In this document: piece by piece, positions 1-13,606 of the stretch | Numbering within the stretch: the stretch's first letter is position 1 | How the letters are laid out: every line of letters begins with the position of its first letter | DNA from: Hanleya hanleyi | Lineage: Eukaryota; Mollusca; Polyplacophora; Lepidopleurida; Hanleyidae | Length of the DNA stretch: 64,000 nucleotides | NCBI GenBank assembly: GCA_036873755.1 | Contig: JAVTVY010033764.1 | Span: 83,647-147,646 of the forward strand | Direction: 5' to 3' | Made by a program: the position numbers and the translations under genes | Notes under the pieces: model-generated | The model's database searches: none | What the model was told of the DNA's origin: nothing | What the model saw: only the letters and a program-made list of their open reading frames with translations

Positions 1-3000
1 CCCGCTCCCTCTTCCGTTCTGTAAATTCCGCAGACTGTTCCATGTTACACTAAATACGCAATACCTACATGACTCAGATGAATGTATATATTCTACCAAT
101 GTAACAGTTACACATACATTTATGTAGTATGTGTGGCGCATTTACATTATATTGAATCACAGACTGACCATTCCATTGTTTCAAGCCATCAACTTGACGA
201 AAACAACCCAGGGTGTGTCGATGGGGCAGTACGATGCATTATATTCAAAATAATTATCTTGTCTTTAAATTTCCAAGAGATTAACTTGAGCTTTTGATTC
301 ATCTCAAGACAGAATGTCTATTGTGGAAGAACATTTTAGATGATACAACAAAATATAGCCCCCTAGACTGAACATATAAATTCAGAACTTGTATCAGCGT
401 GTGCCGAATTATATCGAAGTAGGTATGCTTCTTTCTTTTTCCACTACAAATCTGTTTTTCAACCGGTCTTCAATTTGTTTGTATCATCTCCATTTCTGTT
501 TGAACGGTTAAACAATAGAAGAAAGCTTATCTGCTGTAGCGAATAATGTATCATCGCTTCTACATGTAGCATATGGTAACACCAATAGCTACAAGACTTG
601 ATATTGTTAGCCAATCTACATCAACTGTTGATACATATTTCGCAATATTGCCTTCTTTACGGGACGGCTCTTGGAACGGAATTCGAGCAGTTAAAAGGCC
701 TTCTTAAAAGGAAGTTGAACGTTCAGCCATATTCTGACTGTTGTATAACGCTGCTTTTCATCTTTCACGTCACACTAGCTATGAGTGGAAAGTCATTAAA
801 CTACAAGCTGGGCCCGTCACGTCAAACTATATGCTAAGTTCTACCCTCTACCCCGCCCTGCCTCTTCAGCTAGCAATGCACTATCTACACGTAAATATAA
901 ATACACGTCAATTATAAGCGATAGCTCAAAACATCAGCAGTAGTTTTCCGATTTCACCACAAAACCTTCAGGCTGCGACTTGACGGTCTATAAATGAATA
1001 GGGGCTCGTTGTCATACAAAATTATACTATTTGCTCACACGGCGATCATTAAACGCACTTCGATCCATTAGTATCTTGTATAATTCCATGGGACACATGG
1101 TAAACATGCTGTATGAGGTCCATTATCACCCAAGCTGTCCCCGGGTAATTTTTCTGTTCGCAGCTTATATAACTCGGAGAGTGCTGCAAAGAATTACTAA
1201 TGATGCGTTCCCGAAGGATATATAGGGTCTGTTAACCAGCACGCTGAGAAAACCTGTTCCGAGTGCCTTAATTTTCTTTCTCGGTGTAATATTAAAATAA
1301 ATAATTACCTCTATAGCTATGAAACGTATTATTTTACGGTAATAAGCTCTTGAAATCCCTAGGCAGATTGTAAAATGGGTGGCGAACCTGAATTAACTGG
1401 AGATGTTTGTAGTGTCAAAATGCCCGGAAAAAGCATCTACAAAAAAAACGCTTCAAAGATCCATCAACAGTACATCACCGACCTTTGATGATATACATAT
1501 TTAAAAACTTCTCAATTAGGATTACGAGGACATAATTTCGGTAAACGTAGGATAGATATTTTTACATGTATAACCACTGATATATTCCACTTGATAAATA
1601 ATAGAAGAATGGACAGTGATAATCCAATTTGAAATTACACCCTACTTAAACAATTACCAGTAATATTAATGACACGATCGGACAGAATTCAGAAGCAGGG
1701 ATATATCTCTGGTTTTGTGTGATTTTTCATTAATTAAAATCATTACATTATCAATGTGTATCCTTTTAATAATAGCATTAATTACTTACTGGATTAGTAA
1801 AATCTTCTACAATTAAGCTCCGCAAATGCTTACCATTGTGCGAAGATGTTTTGTACGTCCATATAAAGAATTCCTTCCCCTTAACAAAACCACCAGGATG
1901 CGATACCCTCTAAGACCCCCCTTTTTAAAAAGAACATGATCCCTTCAACTACAATGCAAGTAATGCTTTCTTCTTGTTCTGAGACATATATGTTCCAAAT
2001 GGTATATGTTGATTGCGAACCTAAAAACGAAACGCAATGAAGGTAAAAACGAACTAATGTGTTCAAGAAGCGTAAAATTCGTAACACTGGCTGTTGGAAA
2101 ACATAAGCTTTGCAAAAGTTGACGGGTTCCTCACCGAACCATCCCAAAAGACTCTACCGCAACACAGAAATTATTACTCATAAAATAGCATTTATTTTTT
2201 AAAGGAAATGGAGGAAAATTGCACGTTATTATAATCTAATTTTCACATGCTCATCGAAGATGATAAATGTGAGTATTCGTGAAGGTGGTGCTTTGCGAAA
2301 ACAGTTACTACTGAACAGAAACTAGGAGACTGTTAATAATTTCACGGTTTGTTATACAGTTGGAAAATCTATGGGTAATGTCCAACCCGGAGATCTGTAG
2401 ACGTCAGATTAAACATTTCTGTATCAATTGTAATCCGTACAGAATTCACACAGAAACTATTTTGATACAAGATAACAGCGGTCAACAGTATGCAATGAAG
2501 CCGGACTGGAGGCTTAGAATGTCCCGTGTTGGATTCCTATCTTCTATCTCATGTAAGACATTTTTCTCCATCTTAAGGATACGTTTCCGTCTTAGTTTCT
2601 ATCGAAAAGACGCACTCTTAGCAAGGACATTCTTAACCTTCACAGCGGCAGTGCATGTTCAGATCGTCGCTGGTATCATGGGACAGTACTGTGTAGCCCT
2701 GGGGCTGTGTTTAGGCTATCAGGTTGAGAATTCCCAATCAACACTGACAAACGAAGGTTATCTTTGATACATTATACTATGGAAATAGTATTGGGAAAAA
2801 TATTATCGGTCAGTCATGGATTAAACACAAGGAACATTATGAAGCAAAATCGTGAAATATTTCTGAAGTGGCTGAATGTTCCGGTAGACCGGAAAAGCTC
2901 CATTTATTAGTTAAATAACCACTTTTTGCAAAAGTCTACGGTGACTCGCGTTTTTATTTCATAGTTTAATCGAGAGCCATTGCCAACATATGTTTGTCAG

Positions 3001-4548
3001 ACATATAAAAACATAATTACAAGAGAGCAAATACGGCAAATACAGCAAATCTCCGTAATGGTGTACGTAAAGCCATCAATTAAAAAGATTTACAGAGATG
3101 TGGCAAGGTCGGCATCTTTCATCTTTAATTGTACATGGCCTCTTGGAGATCACGTATATATCATGTCACAGTAGAATTGAGTGTGATGGTCGATGCGATG
3201 ATGGGTGAGGAACGTATTTCCCTATGATTTCTTCAACGCGACTAGAATAACTGGGTTAATGGACCTACATGTATGCAGTCAATTACCATCCAAACTTAAT
3301 GACGCTCACAAATAATATACATGTAGATCTCAGAGACAGGGAAGATTAAATGGGCAATTTAGGCCAAATTGTTCTGTTAGTATCAGACATAGTAGCACGA
3401 AGACCTCGACCATAGAAGCTGAGTAACGTCTTCCTGGCTTGCACATCAGTTCTCACTGACGCGATCGCCTGCTCAATTACTGGAATGCCAGATACACACC
3501 GAAACCTGAAGTTAAACACTTAAATGTTTGACAGCGAGTTGGCTCCTTGCAAGAGCAGTTCTCAATGATACAAAACATCGCGATGTTCTTTTCCTAAAAT
3601 CCTTATCGAGGATTTTTTTATCCGAAAGAATTCCAAGATGTTTTATAAAGTATAATGTATCTCGGTCGTGCAGGCCGATTTTTGTCGACATTGAAATCAT
3701 ATCATCATTATGAACCAAACTAATATGGTCTTACCTATACGATGTGTGTATATGCCTCCAGTTTGTAGGCCTACAGCTGCGTATCGATCACTGGACAACG
3801 AAATACAGTTGTCCAGAGATTAAGGCATTTCTGGCTTTGTATACGAGTATGTAAAAAATGATCTCAGAGGGAATATATAAAGCCTTCATACACCTGATGG
3901 ACCGTGGACAAAGAACCACCTATTGCTAGCATAACACCATCACGGACTGTTTGACTATTCAATGCCTAGTATATAACACTGCTAACCCCCAAATCTACAC
4001 TGGTCATGTTTTCACTTGGATCTGGAGCGCCCGGAATTCACGTCCGATACATAAACTCATTCCATTTGTCATCTGCAAACTTCTTTAAGCTGCGGTTATT
4101 GGCGTGCCGATTTTTTGATGGACAGCGGTTGTGTACTGAATGAAGGATCTGGTGCTTATATTCACAAAAATAATGATCATATTATAGAACCGTATTTCGG
4201 GGGATCCTTCACGAGGTAGCTATGATGTGTGCGACTTTGATTATTGGAGGATTACAATATTGAAAAGCTGCAGACGCTATTATTGAGAGGAGTTCGGTAT
4301 GCATGTAATAATTGGCAAACAGTGAATGCGATTTGCTGTCAGTCCGTTATAATGGAAGAGGAACTTGACACAAAGAAACTTGACGCCATTGCCAACAACT
4401 TGACTTAAAACATGCAGATCCCGGAATTACCAAGACAAAAACGTACATTCACCGTAAATACAGTGTATAAAACGTTGGCATCATTGTTTTTAATAATAAT
4501 ATGGAATGAAGCATATAATGGGAGAAATTTAGATCGTTGATAATTTGA
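1..4548. other. Unassigned CpG-replete DNA
   Basis: No gene, RNA or mobile element could be recognised here. Short open frames occur on both strands (the longest is about 135 codons, near 2360-2767, without an ATG start). None shows a recognisable motif, a splice-site pattern or a paralogous copy in the window. CpG dinucleotides are frequent, as in the other flanking parts of the window. Confidence 0.6.
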
Positions 4549-5229
4549 CCCTACCAGGCCTGGGCTTTTTGGAACCTAGACGGCCTGGAGGTAGGACATT
4601 TTTCCTACCCGTTCTGTTAGGGGACTGAAATGTCCCATAATATATTTCAAGATCAAGCTCTACCAGAAAAAAATGTAACAAAATCCAAGATGGCCAGTCT
4701 GATGACGTTACGCTAACGTCTTATTCCGGAAATGCTTTCTTGGTCGATTTTTCAGTCAGATTATTTTTTTCTTTTTTATCTGTGCGAGTTTTTCCGCAAA
4801 TTGTAATAAATTAGGAAATAATTAGCTGATGTGGAACAAATACTTTTGAGCATTCTTATGCCTAAAGAGGTAAAAAGTGTGAAGAAAGTCGACGAAAACG
4901 CAGCGTTTCAGTTTTGAATTTACCCATTTTCCCCTTGTGAAGGCTAAGAATGTCCGACTCTTATCTTCTCACCCAGCTAGAGCATTTTTCTTCCCATGGG
5001 GACAAGTGTCCGTCTTTGGTTGCAATACAAAAGGATATGAAAAGAGACACTAATCACCAGGACATTCTTATCCATCACACCCTGCTTGCAGGCAAAGCAT
5101 ATAGGCACGAAATGACCCTAATATGATAAGCAATGACGCCATGGAGTGGCAGCCCTCAATTTTCTATCGTAACGGGGATAGGGTAGAAAGTTTGAAGGGA
5201 GAATAATCCCCCACCAACTCCTGTTAGGG
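4549..5229. mobile_element. piggyBac-like MITE, copy 1
   Basis: The segment starts CCCTACCAGGCCTGG after TTGA and ends TGTTAGGG before TTAA. Two other elements in the window (15958-16392 and 60644-61230) share these ends and internal features: a CAAGCTCTAC word or its equivalent, a GATGACGT motif and a late AGAAAGTTTG or TAGAGAAAAT word. TTAA target duplications with ends beginning CCCT are typical of piggyBac-type elements. No transposase frame is present, so this is a non-autonomous copy. The left TTAA appears mutated to TTGA. The superfamily assignment is inference from the ends alone. Confidence 0.55.
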
Positions 5230-6883
5230 TTAAATAAGAGCCTGCCAGCTATGTCTCCCAGTATCGGTAATTTCGAGGTGGCACCAGAGATAACATTGTC
5301 TGTTTCCTTGAAAATTTCAGGAAGGCCATAATACTGATAACCATTTTGTTTCTGAAACAGCTATGCAGAACACTGAGATGCAAAATAACATCAGTACCAA
5401 ATTGTTTGTCCCCAACATAATGTCTATAGAATACGGGAATGATGTATTATATAATATGGTTTTTAGTTTCTTTCCAATAAATCGACATGTAATCTGGACA
5501 TATCTCAAATTAGGTTGAACGCCAACCCGCATGGCAAGTGTGAATCTAGTAAAAGAACAAATTCTCAAAACTATAGACGTACTATCAAATGCCCGCGCTT
5601 AGCGCTCAACGCCTGGGAGGACTTGGGAGGGTCATGCACCCTCCCCTCCCCGAGAAGAACAATTGAAAAGTTAGGCCTCGGTTAATCTTATATGTTTTTT
5701 CAACCATTAGAAAAATTCTATATACAGTAAACCGAATACGTAGAATTGTTTTTCTAAATTCCTAATGACCGACATTGTAGCATTATTATGGTCTCAAACA
5801 TTATTGATCGACAGAACGTCCTCTGGTGTGTCAGTGAACAAATATCCTGGGTTCAACAACAGATAATCATCGTTAATAGCGTTCAATGTGAAGCACTGAT
5901 CGTTTCGTTTTTGCGCTAAACAACTATTTCTAAACGGTAACGGAATGGATTTTTTTTATGGAATCACCAATACTCATGCTTCATACCGATGTCCAAACGC
6001 TTTTCGTTAACGAACTGATCTTTCGCTAAACGAAACGATATTGAAACCCAACATGAAAGTAGGGAGACTAGTACTACGCTTTCATGAGCAAACCGTTATT
6101 GCGCCCTTACAATCTAAACAATATTTAAATGCTAACGAAAAATAACACACACTCAACGCCGTTAAAAAATATAATAGGCTAAACATGGACATTACACGAA
6201 TATTATCCAAGAATATCTCATGTAATTCGTGTACCTCATGTAACTCTGACTTAGCTTTTCCGGTTGGTATTGCCTAGCAATATGGGCTGACGATTACTGG
6301 CTAAAATCTCTCCATTTTACTGGAGAAAGAACTCGTTTGGTCTTGCTGGAGGCTTGTCTTTACTTTCCCTGGAGGGATACCTCTGCCACGCATCTTACTT
6401 TTTCACCCACCGATGATCGAAAGTCCTTCGTCATCTTGCTCAGAATTCTAAATATTGGCGTTGACAGAGATCATATCAGGTTGGTCGAGGACCCCCCTCC
6501 CTCCATTCCCCCATATGGGCTAACGCATATTGGTGAAAACAATGTGTTTGTATGACAGAAAGTTTGTCGCGTACCCCCTTTTCACGCACCGGAATTCTTG
6601 CTCAGGATTCTAAGCTGTCGTCGACGATTGTATCAATGCACTGATGAATATAATATTGTTTTCCCTTTGTGGTTTGACTAACATTAAAGTGGATTATTAT
6701 GAGTCGGGGTCGTTTGGAAAGGGGTGTGTTTGTCGATCCTGTGATCGCCATCGTAGATCCGCCCTCAGTAATATTGTCTCTATGATTTGCATTTCTATAC
6801 ATTCCAATTTAGCGTTCCCTTGGAATCCGTCTTAGAGTCCTCTGCATTCTGGTCACACATGTCCAACTAATCATATCGTAATT
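5230..6883. other. Unassigned DNA
   Basis: Nothing recognisable beyond a few short frames. A partly repeated phrase (caccgatgatcgaaagtcc and a later caccggaattcttgctcagg) suggests an old local duplication near 6410-6610. No motif supports a gene. Confidence 0.5.
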
Positions 6884-6950
6884 AGTTATATCGTCGTTAT
6901 ATGCCTGAAATAGTGCTGAACGCGACGTTAAATCCTAACCCATACCCACA
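6884..6950 (+). repeat. LINE/SINE 3' tail remnant
   Basis: At 6891-6940 the sequence closely matches the 3' end of the RNase H LINE at 58298-58347. Shared words are TCGTCG, then TGAAATA, GTGCTGAAC or TTGCTGAAC, and GACGTTAAA. It is followed by a C/A-rich simple tail (cccatacccacacac). Tails of this type are shared by LINEs and their SINE partners in molluscs. No body is recognisable upstream, so this is a very short 5'-truncated copy or a SINE tail. Confidence 0.5.
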
Positions 6951-9614
6951 CACTTTATCCTAGTCTGAATGTGAGGTGCATAACCAGGCTTTCCTGTGAA
7001 GTCAAATGGTTGTTTTTTAGTCGCCTGAGGTTTTTCTCACCTTTCACACATCTCACCAACTCAGTTGAGTGAATTTATTATTCATACCTTCGCACATTAA
7101 TCCATTTCGTTTTGTTCGTGGACTTGACAGTATGTTTCAATAACATAGGGCAATTTTTCTTTACACTAGTAATAATATATTTTGTTTAGATCAGACGAAG
7201 GAGGAATTTTATCTGCTATTCCGCCCGTGTGGCACGCTTCAGTTCGCGAAATTAAAGTCTTGTTGGCGTTGTTTATTCCGTTCGACCGTCAAGTCGCAAT
7301 TAGGTCAGTGAGCGAAGCTCTCTAGATGACGTGTCGAGCGTTTTCCATATTAACTCATACCCCCAATGACCTAAGGACGCCTGCCAATTCGAGAAAACCA
7401 AATTAGCTCATGCGCGAGGGAGCTTACCATCTCAGCCAGTCCATGTGTATTTCTCCTTTATTTGATTTAAATTCCCATCACCATTTCCCTATGCGCTGTA
7501 TAGTAAGTAGGCCGTTCGCCTCGCAAATGTTCTGTTGCCCTGCAATCAGATAATTTCCAAATATTGAGAAGAGATGATTGGGTTCTGTGACATCAAAGTG
7601 ACCAGAAAAGCGTCCTCTGTCTGAACAGTATTGAGTTAGACCTATTGACATCCCTTCTCAAGCCCTTCTTCTAGCCAGACTACATGTCCGTTCCAATTGT
7701 TATATGTCTGGATCGTCGTATCCAATGCTTTCTTGTATGTCAGAACCATGGGTTTGAATCTGAAGCCAATCTATCCCAATAATGCACAATGTTCTTCTGC
7801 AATATGCTCGGAATATCATTGGATCAAAGCACTCGCCATTGGTAATGTTCGGAGGACAGTGACATCATTATCTTGCTTGCTGGTATCATTGGAAACTGCT
7901 GACTGCTTCTCGTCTCCTTGTGTTCATTCAGTCTTAATAAAAGAATATCTTACAAACGCTCCCTGTTTGTACAGGTCGAATGTGAAATCTTATGGTCCAT
8001 CTCATCAACATATAATAACTTGCAAAGACACATTATCCCTATGTCTGTGTATTCGGACTAATCCACGTGTTCTCGGAGAAAGAAGAAGGGTCTACCTCAT
8101 GATTCCGCTTCAGCTAATTTATCCACACATACCCACCCACTGATTTTATCGCCGAATAATGAAACGACTGATGCCTTGTTGTCTTCAGAGCGGTGGCAGA
8201 AGGGGCTACGTTACTTTATAATAGATTGATGCTGTCTTTCTATAATTGGCACAGTCTTTGTTGACAGGAGCTGCGAAATGTATCCCGGAAGTTACGCCAA
8301 TATTAAAATGCAGTATACCCGAACGAACTTTCCTCTGAAAGTGGTATAATTCAGAGTAGAATTCGAATTATGGAATTTGTTCATGGAGCAAATTGCATCT
8401 CCGACTGGTAACGGTCAAGTTTGCAAACTCCGCTACAATAATCTAAACTTATACAAGCAGACGGACAGATGACCTTCATCAGGCGAGAACCGCTGAACCG
8501 CTGTCGGATTACACCCGGACATCATCGGAAAGCTCACGCTACTGGGAGCGTCATAGCTGCATGTATCTCGGATTTTAAGAACGGCCTTCGAACGCCAGTG
8601 GGGCCGAAAATGTAACAGTCCCAAGTTTTATGACAGGCAGATCGACATCCCCTTAAATATAGACTCTGAAGCACATGATTCTCTAATGATCGGTACGTTT
8701 GAGTGACTTAGGTTAACCGGAGGACTATACTGTGAAGTCATATGGCTCTGTCAGTATGTCGGCACCTCTTCCCACTTCCCTTATATGTGTTGTAACTTAA
8801 ACTTTCGGCCCAGGACATGCTATGCCAGGCCCAACCAAAGATTATTGCATTAGAGTCCAGATGTTTAGTACACTGTATCACGTTTCACAAGTGGTCCAGG
8901 AATTTTTACTACAATTTTATAGTCCTCCTCATTATGATGTATCCCCTTTCCCTGTCTGGAGCAAAATGTCGTAATATGGCTTTTGTGAAATGTAATATCG
9001 CTTTTGTGAAGAAGCATGTCAATCGATTGGGCCTGTTATGGAGATAAACAGGGTGGTCAAAATATATTTGATTGTTTATAATGATACCATCTCTCTTCTA
9101 GTCCAAGTTGTACACATATAGTGTGTGAACGTTTCTACACATCGGTACAGTTAATAATATCAGGAATTTAGTAGCTAACCATGATCCAAAATTGTGTTTC
9201 CCTAAGTTATGATTATGTAATATACAGACTATAAAGAGACAATATACATGCATATGCAGGCTGTAGCCTGAATATCTGAATACAAACGTGGCATCTAACA
9301 TTCATTAGCTGACCATCGTCCATGAAGATTTTCCTGATCCAAATAATTACCGTAAATTACATAATTATTCTATTTTAGTGTCGGATTAACTATTCCCCTT
9401 TCTGGAGATAACTGATGCCAGAATAAATGGTAGCACATATTACCATAAATTTCATCGGAATTCGTGGGACATGTATACGAATCTGTACCCCTAATAATCA
9501 GTTATAAACTGTTTCCAGCGATATATAAGTTATTCCACATTTTATTCAGACAAACAGATTTTGTCAACCCTATTTGAATGGATGAATGTAAATTGCATGT
9601 ACACAAACTTGACA
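6951..9614. other. Unassigned DNA
   Basis: No gene or repeat was recognised. A 148-codon frame at 7697-8143 lacks an ATG start, known motifs and similarity to anything else in the window. Confidence 0.5.
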
Positions 9615-10065
9615 TTCAGTAGCCGGCTGGCCTCAATGAAGATGAATCGGAGCAATATGCAAGAGGTGAGAAAAACTGACGACGTCTGGCGACTAAAGAG
9701 CATCCATATGACTCTACAGGAATGCATCCCTGGCATCCAACATTCAGACCCGAGAATACATTGGATTCACGGACGTAGCCTTGGTATCTCAGCCGCTCTT
9801 TTATTGCAGATGTTCATGACTATGACGTATCCACACGGCACCTGGCACCGGCTTAAGCGGAATTAGTTACGCTAGCTCGGAAGCTGTGATGACCGATCAG
9901 CTCAAATAACCCATGTGATAATAATGGATGATCCTCCTCTATTTTTGGAAAACAATTGTTTTAATAATAGCACTAAACTCGAAGCAGACCTACAACAAAC
10001 GTATGTAAATACAACCTAAGTATTACAAGAGAAGCGGTCAATAGTTTTAAATGATGCCAACAACA
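9615..10065 (-). repeat. Diverged PLE terminal repeat remnants
   Basis: Two short stretches resemble parts of the PLE pseudo-LTR. One at 9850-9866 reads GGCTTAAGCGGAATTAG, against GGGTTAAGCGGAATTAG in the young copies. The other at 10027-10058 carries AGAGAAGCGGTCAATAG followed by ATGATGCC. Their order differs from an intact pLTR, so at least two old fragments are present. They lie directly beside the young PLE copy 1. Confidence 0.45.
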
Positions 10066-10132
10066 CATGAAGTTTCTATCAGCGCCATCACATCGAATAG
10101 CCAGGTACAACACCTGTCTTATATAAAGCATC

Positions 10133-10534
10133 ATTACAAGCGTCTAGTCCGTCATTCATAATCCAGCCGTCGTCCATTAGAGAATATCCGCGTCCATAAT
10201 CCAAAGACCTATTCCATTTTCCATATAACAGTATTAGCACCAAATTCAAAACGACAATCATAGTATCCATAAACATAGGCTTGTTTCCTGCAAGAGAGAA
10301 GCGGTCAACAGTTTTCAATGATGCCGGCAAGACATCATGATGTTCCAAAAATATCAAATCCGTATCACTGATCAGTATTCTTAATCCATAATATTCGTTA
10401 TAGAGTCGTCATCTAAAAAATGATGTATCTCAGTCACGCTTTGATTGTGACTGTTCATATGAGTACCATGAGGATCTTGAAGTACATGAGTTCATACGGC
10501 CCCTAGCCCCGGGTTAAGCGGAATTAGACACAAG
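10133..10534 (-). repeat. 3' pseudo-LTR of PLE copy 1, with internal ORF
   Basis: About 400 bp after the RT stop. Landmarks on the minus strand: CTAATTCCGCTTAACCCGGG, then CTTCAAGATCCTCATGG, then the 3' end ATGAATGACGGACTAGACGC. The same unit recurs at 13974-14393, 20353-20755, 57168-57580 and twice at 62196-62926. It contains an open frame of about 75-89 codons with a hydrophobic stretch (MIVVLNLVLILL here) and a C-terminal part rich in D, G and Y. No hammerhead core (CTGATGA with a GAAA partner) was seen, in line with reports that Naiads lack canonical hammerheads. Confidence 0.8.
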
Positions 10535-13500
10535 TTACGAAACGTAGCGCCATAGATCTTGCACGCTACGTTCGTATTTTGCTATCAGCATGCGATATAT
10601 ATCGCCAAATTTGAGAAACTTTGAGTGTAGGCGCTTGGTGGAATAGCCCTGTTTTTAAGTCTCTGCACCAATGCTTTGTGACGTTGATTAAAATCGTCAC
10701 ATTTAACACAGGATCTAGCAAATGCTACCAAGCGAGATATGTATACGCCATATGCAGGTCCCACTGGAATATTACTGTTCAGAAAGGGATAGTTTACGAT
10801 GTCGAAATTGTAATCATCTCTTTTGTCATAAAGTCGACGAGAGAGAATGCCCGCTTCATTTTTATAGAGATATAGATCTAAATATGATGTGCCTGTAGGG
10901 CTATCTGTAGTTTCCTTCAAATCCAGTGAAGGTGGATATATATCCTTCACTGTGTCATTTATATAGCGATTATTCACAGCGAGAAGATCGTCTATATAGC
11001 GTTTGGTGAATGAGAAGGAACGGGCTTTGAATGGATCGGTTTTTGAAAGCGCCTGCATATAGTCATATTCATAAGAGAACAGATACAGGTCAGCCAACGG
11101 GGGTGCACAATTAGTGCCCATTGGAACACCTATATGCTGCTGATATATTGTGTTGCCAAATTTCACATAGATATTTTTAATGAGAAATTCAAGCAACTCT
11201 ATAAACAAAGAAACATCCATGAATGATATCTCTTGTATGTAGTCGAGCTAAAGAATGCTTTATGGCTTCCGACATTAATATATCTACGATCAGTTTTCTT
11301 GAACACCGATACTATTAATGAACCAAGACAGACAATAAGGTCCTGATGAGGGATTGTAGTATAGAGAGTCGAGAAATCCCATGTGGATACATGTCTGTAC
11401 GGTATGTGACCTTTAGCATCAAGTTCTTTCGTAAGACATTTTGAGTTTTTCAATATCCACATACATTCAACGCCAGAGTTCTTAGAAATAATGGCGCAAT
11501 ACCTTTTCCAAAATGCTTTTACCTCCTGAAGGGCCGTCGTCAATAGGGTTGAAAGAAGCTTGGTGGTGCAGCTTCTAGAACCAGCTATGAATCTAGCTTT
11601 GTATGGTGATTTATGCATTTTGGGAGTCCAGTATATCTTTGGTATGTCGTTATGATTGGTTGGAAGACAAATACCTCTTTCCCTGAGAAACTTTGTGTGA
11701 TTGTTAAATAAATCTTCCAGAGTAAATGCAGTTTGGGAGTAAGTAGACGTATTTGATGAAGATATGTCTACACTCAATTTTTTAACCTGCACCTGGTAAT
11801 AGTAATATTTACATATGAATATTATATTATTCGGAGCTTTGTCTGCTGGGACTATGACGAATTTACTCTGGAGATTTGCTGGAACTTCTTGCGAATTGAG
11901 GTTTCTCAGTACTTGTTTGCTTGGGGAAGAGTACTTCTGTCAATATGGCGGATTGTTTCAACGACCTTCCTCTTGGTGAGGTCCAGCCAATCAGCCAGTA
12001 CTGTAGGTTCAACTTTTTCTCGCTTAGACCAATCAATAACGTACTGTTCTAATGCAGACAGGACTATCTTCTGGTCGGCCTTCAGATTTATTCTTCTAGG
12101 CTCTCTATATTTAGGTCCTTTCACCAGGAGTAATTTCAGATCCTTATCACTCACCACATCAAGGTCACCAGTCACAATATGTTTGCATGGTGTATAGATA
12201 AAGTTCGACGATTCACAATCACAACTATAGCTTCCTGACGTGTATAAGTTCCAGTCAAACTCCTGGACAGCATTGGAGTAATTGAATATTTTGGTGGCTA
12301 TAGATTTAGTGTACTTATATGAAATGCAAGGAGGTTCTGTGAACTTAAAATAGTTGGTACAGCGTTGCGTACCTCTGGATCATTCAGGATTCGAGGTAAA
12401 TTAATGATGTCCAGTCCTTTATCTGAGTAGTTGAGTTTCAAGAAAAGCCGATCTTGAGATGTTTCGATTATGTTCACTGGACGATACAACCGAAAATACG
12501 CTATATCTTGACATACTTTAATGATTTTTTATGGTATTATATTTTCTGGAGACGCAGATTGTTGTATATCTCTGGCTATTTGATCTATAGCTCTCAGAGG
12601 TAACGCATACAGAACTGTACGTAAGCTATGTGTACTATTGGGTGTGTTAGTTAAACCCACTAAGTAATTTAAAGTGATATGATTGTGAATCATCGAACTA
12701 TTAAACTTTCGCCAACCATGGCTGCGATGTCTCCGTTGATGGGGTTTAAATAGTTGGGTAATGTTGGATTTATTTGAACGGCGGTGTGTAGCATTGCCGA
12801 ACCCACTGACATTATCATTTAAACCAAACGGAAACACTGACCCAAGTTCTAGCATCCAGAATAATTCCCGCTCTCGGATTTTTCTCTCAAATCCAAAGGG
12901 GGAATCCTTAGCAGATGGATAGACGACGTCTATGATCTGAATACTAAAGTTATCCCAGCCATGGTCGGGTCCAGAAAAAATGCCTACCTATAAGCAATTG
13001 CTTTTTCCTAACGGATTTTCTGTGACCGTTCACCCTAAGATGGAGCCTTTGGGTGGTCTTGCCAACATACTGTTGACCACACTTCTTACAGGAAACTAAA
13101 TAAATACAGTTTTTAGTAGAACAACTAAGATCAACATACGAGTTAACAGAATATGAGTTACCAGTTAACGCGGAACTAAATGAAGCTGAAGTATTAAAGA
13201 GTGGACACGTGACACATACACGATGACCACACTTAGAAATTTTGAAATTATTACATGTAGAATTCGGTGCTAAACAATCATCAAGCGCAATATTACAAGG
13301 TTTGATGTCGTGGCCTTGCTTTGCTGTCAGAAATATATCTGTCATTTGGATTGAAAAAGGTCTTAGTGCATTTCGAACTATTAGAGACTCGGCCGAGAAA
13401 CCTGCACTAAGGTTCCTCGGGTCTGTCTTCATATTTTTTCTTATTGTTGTGTCCATTATGAGTGTTGGGTGTGCAGGGGCCCGGCCTCGGGGACAACTTG

Positions 13501-13606
13501 TCCACCAGCAGAATCCAGGCATACACAGGTTAAAATTACAAGCGTCTAGTCCGTCATTCATAATCCAGCCGTCGTCCATTAGAGAATATCCGCGTCCATA
13601 ATCCAA
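10535..13606 (-). pseudogene. Broken Naiad EN-RT polyprotein gene
   Basis: Encodes the enzyme that nicks target DNA and copies the element RNA. From the N terminus: a leader from the pLTR, then CGHRVCVTC (about residues 125-135 from 13606), then the GIY-YIG core CIYLVSCKKCGQQYVGKT (about 13051-13108) with a downstream LRVNGHR. Next come a conserved ERELFWMLELGSVFPFGL block, a linker with CDC at 12215-12223 (the CxC signature of N-terminal-EN PLEs), and the RT: PADKAPNN near 11840, KMHKSPYKARFI, motif A DFSTLYTTI, motif B GVPMGTNCAPP, and YIDD at 10987-10998. Breaks seen: a frameshift in a T-run near 12993, an in-frame TAA at 12529-12531, and frameshifts near 12365, 11920, 11217 and 10657. Stop TAA is at 10535-10537. 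The family is recognised from these motifs; no search was run. Confidence 0.85.

Noticed and set aside
2360..2767. 135-codon plus-strand frame
   Set aside because: It begins at TTG, has no domain and stands alone.
7697..8143. 148-codon plus-strand frame
   Set aside because: It lacks an ATG start, and no motif, splice pattern or repeat match was found.
10133..10534. Hammerhead ribozyme in the pLTR
   Set aside because: No CTGATGA core with a matching GAAA was found on either strand of the unit.
11906..12175. In-frame TGA in the PLE as a selenocysteine codon
   Set aside because: The TGA after NKY coincides with a frameshift, and the expected continuation lies in another frame. Conserved cysteines are encoded as Cys elsewhere.
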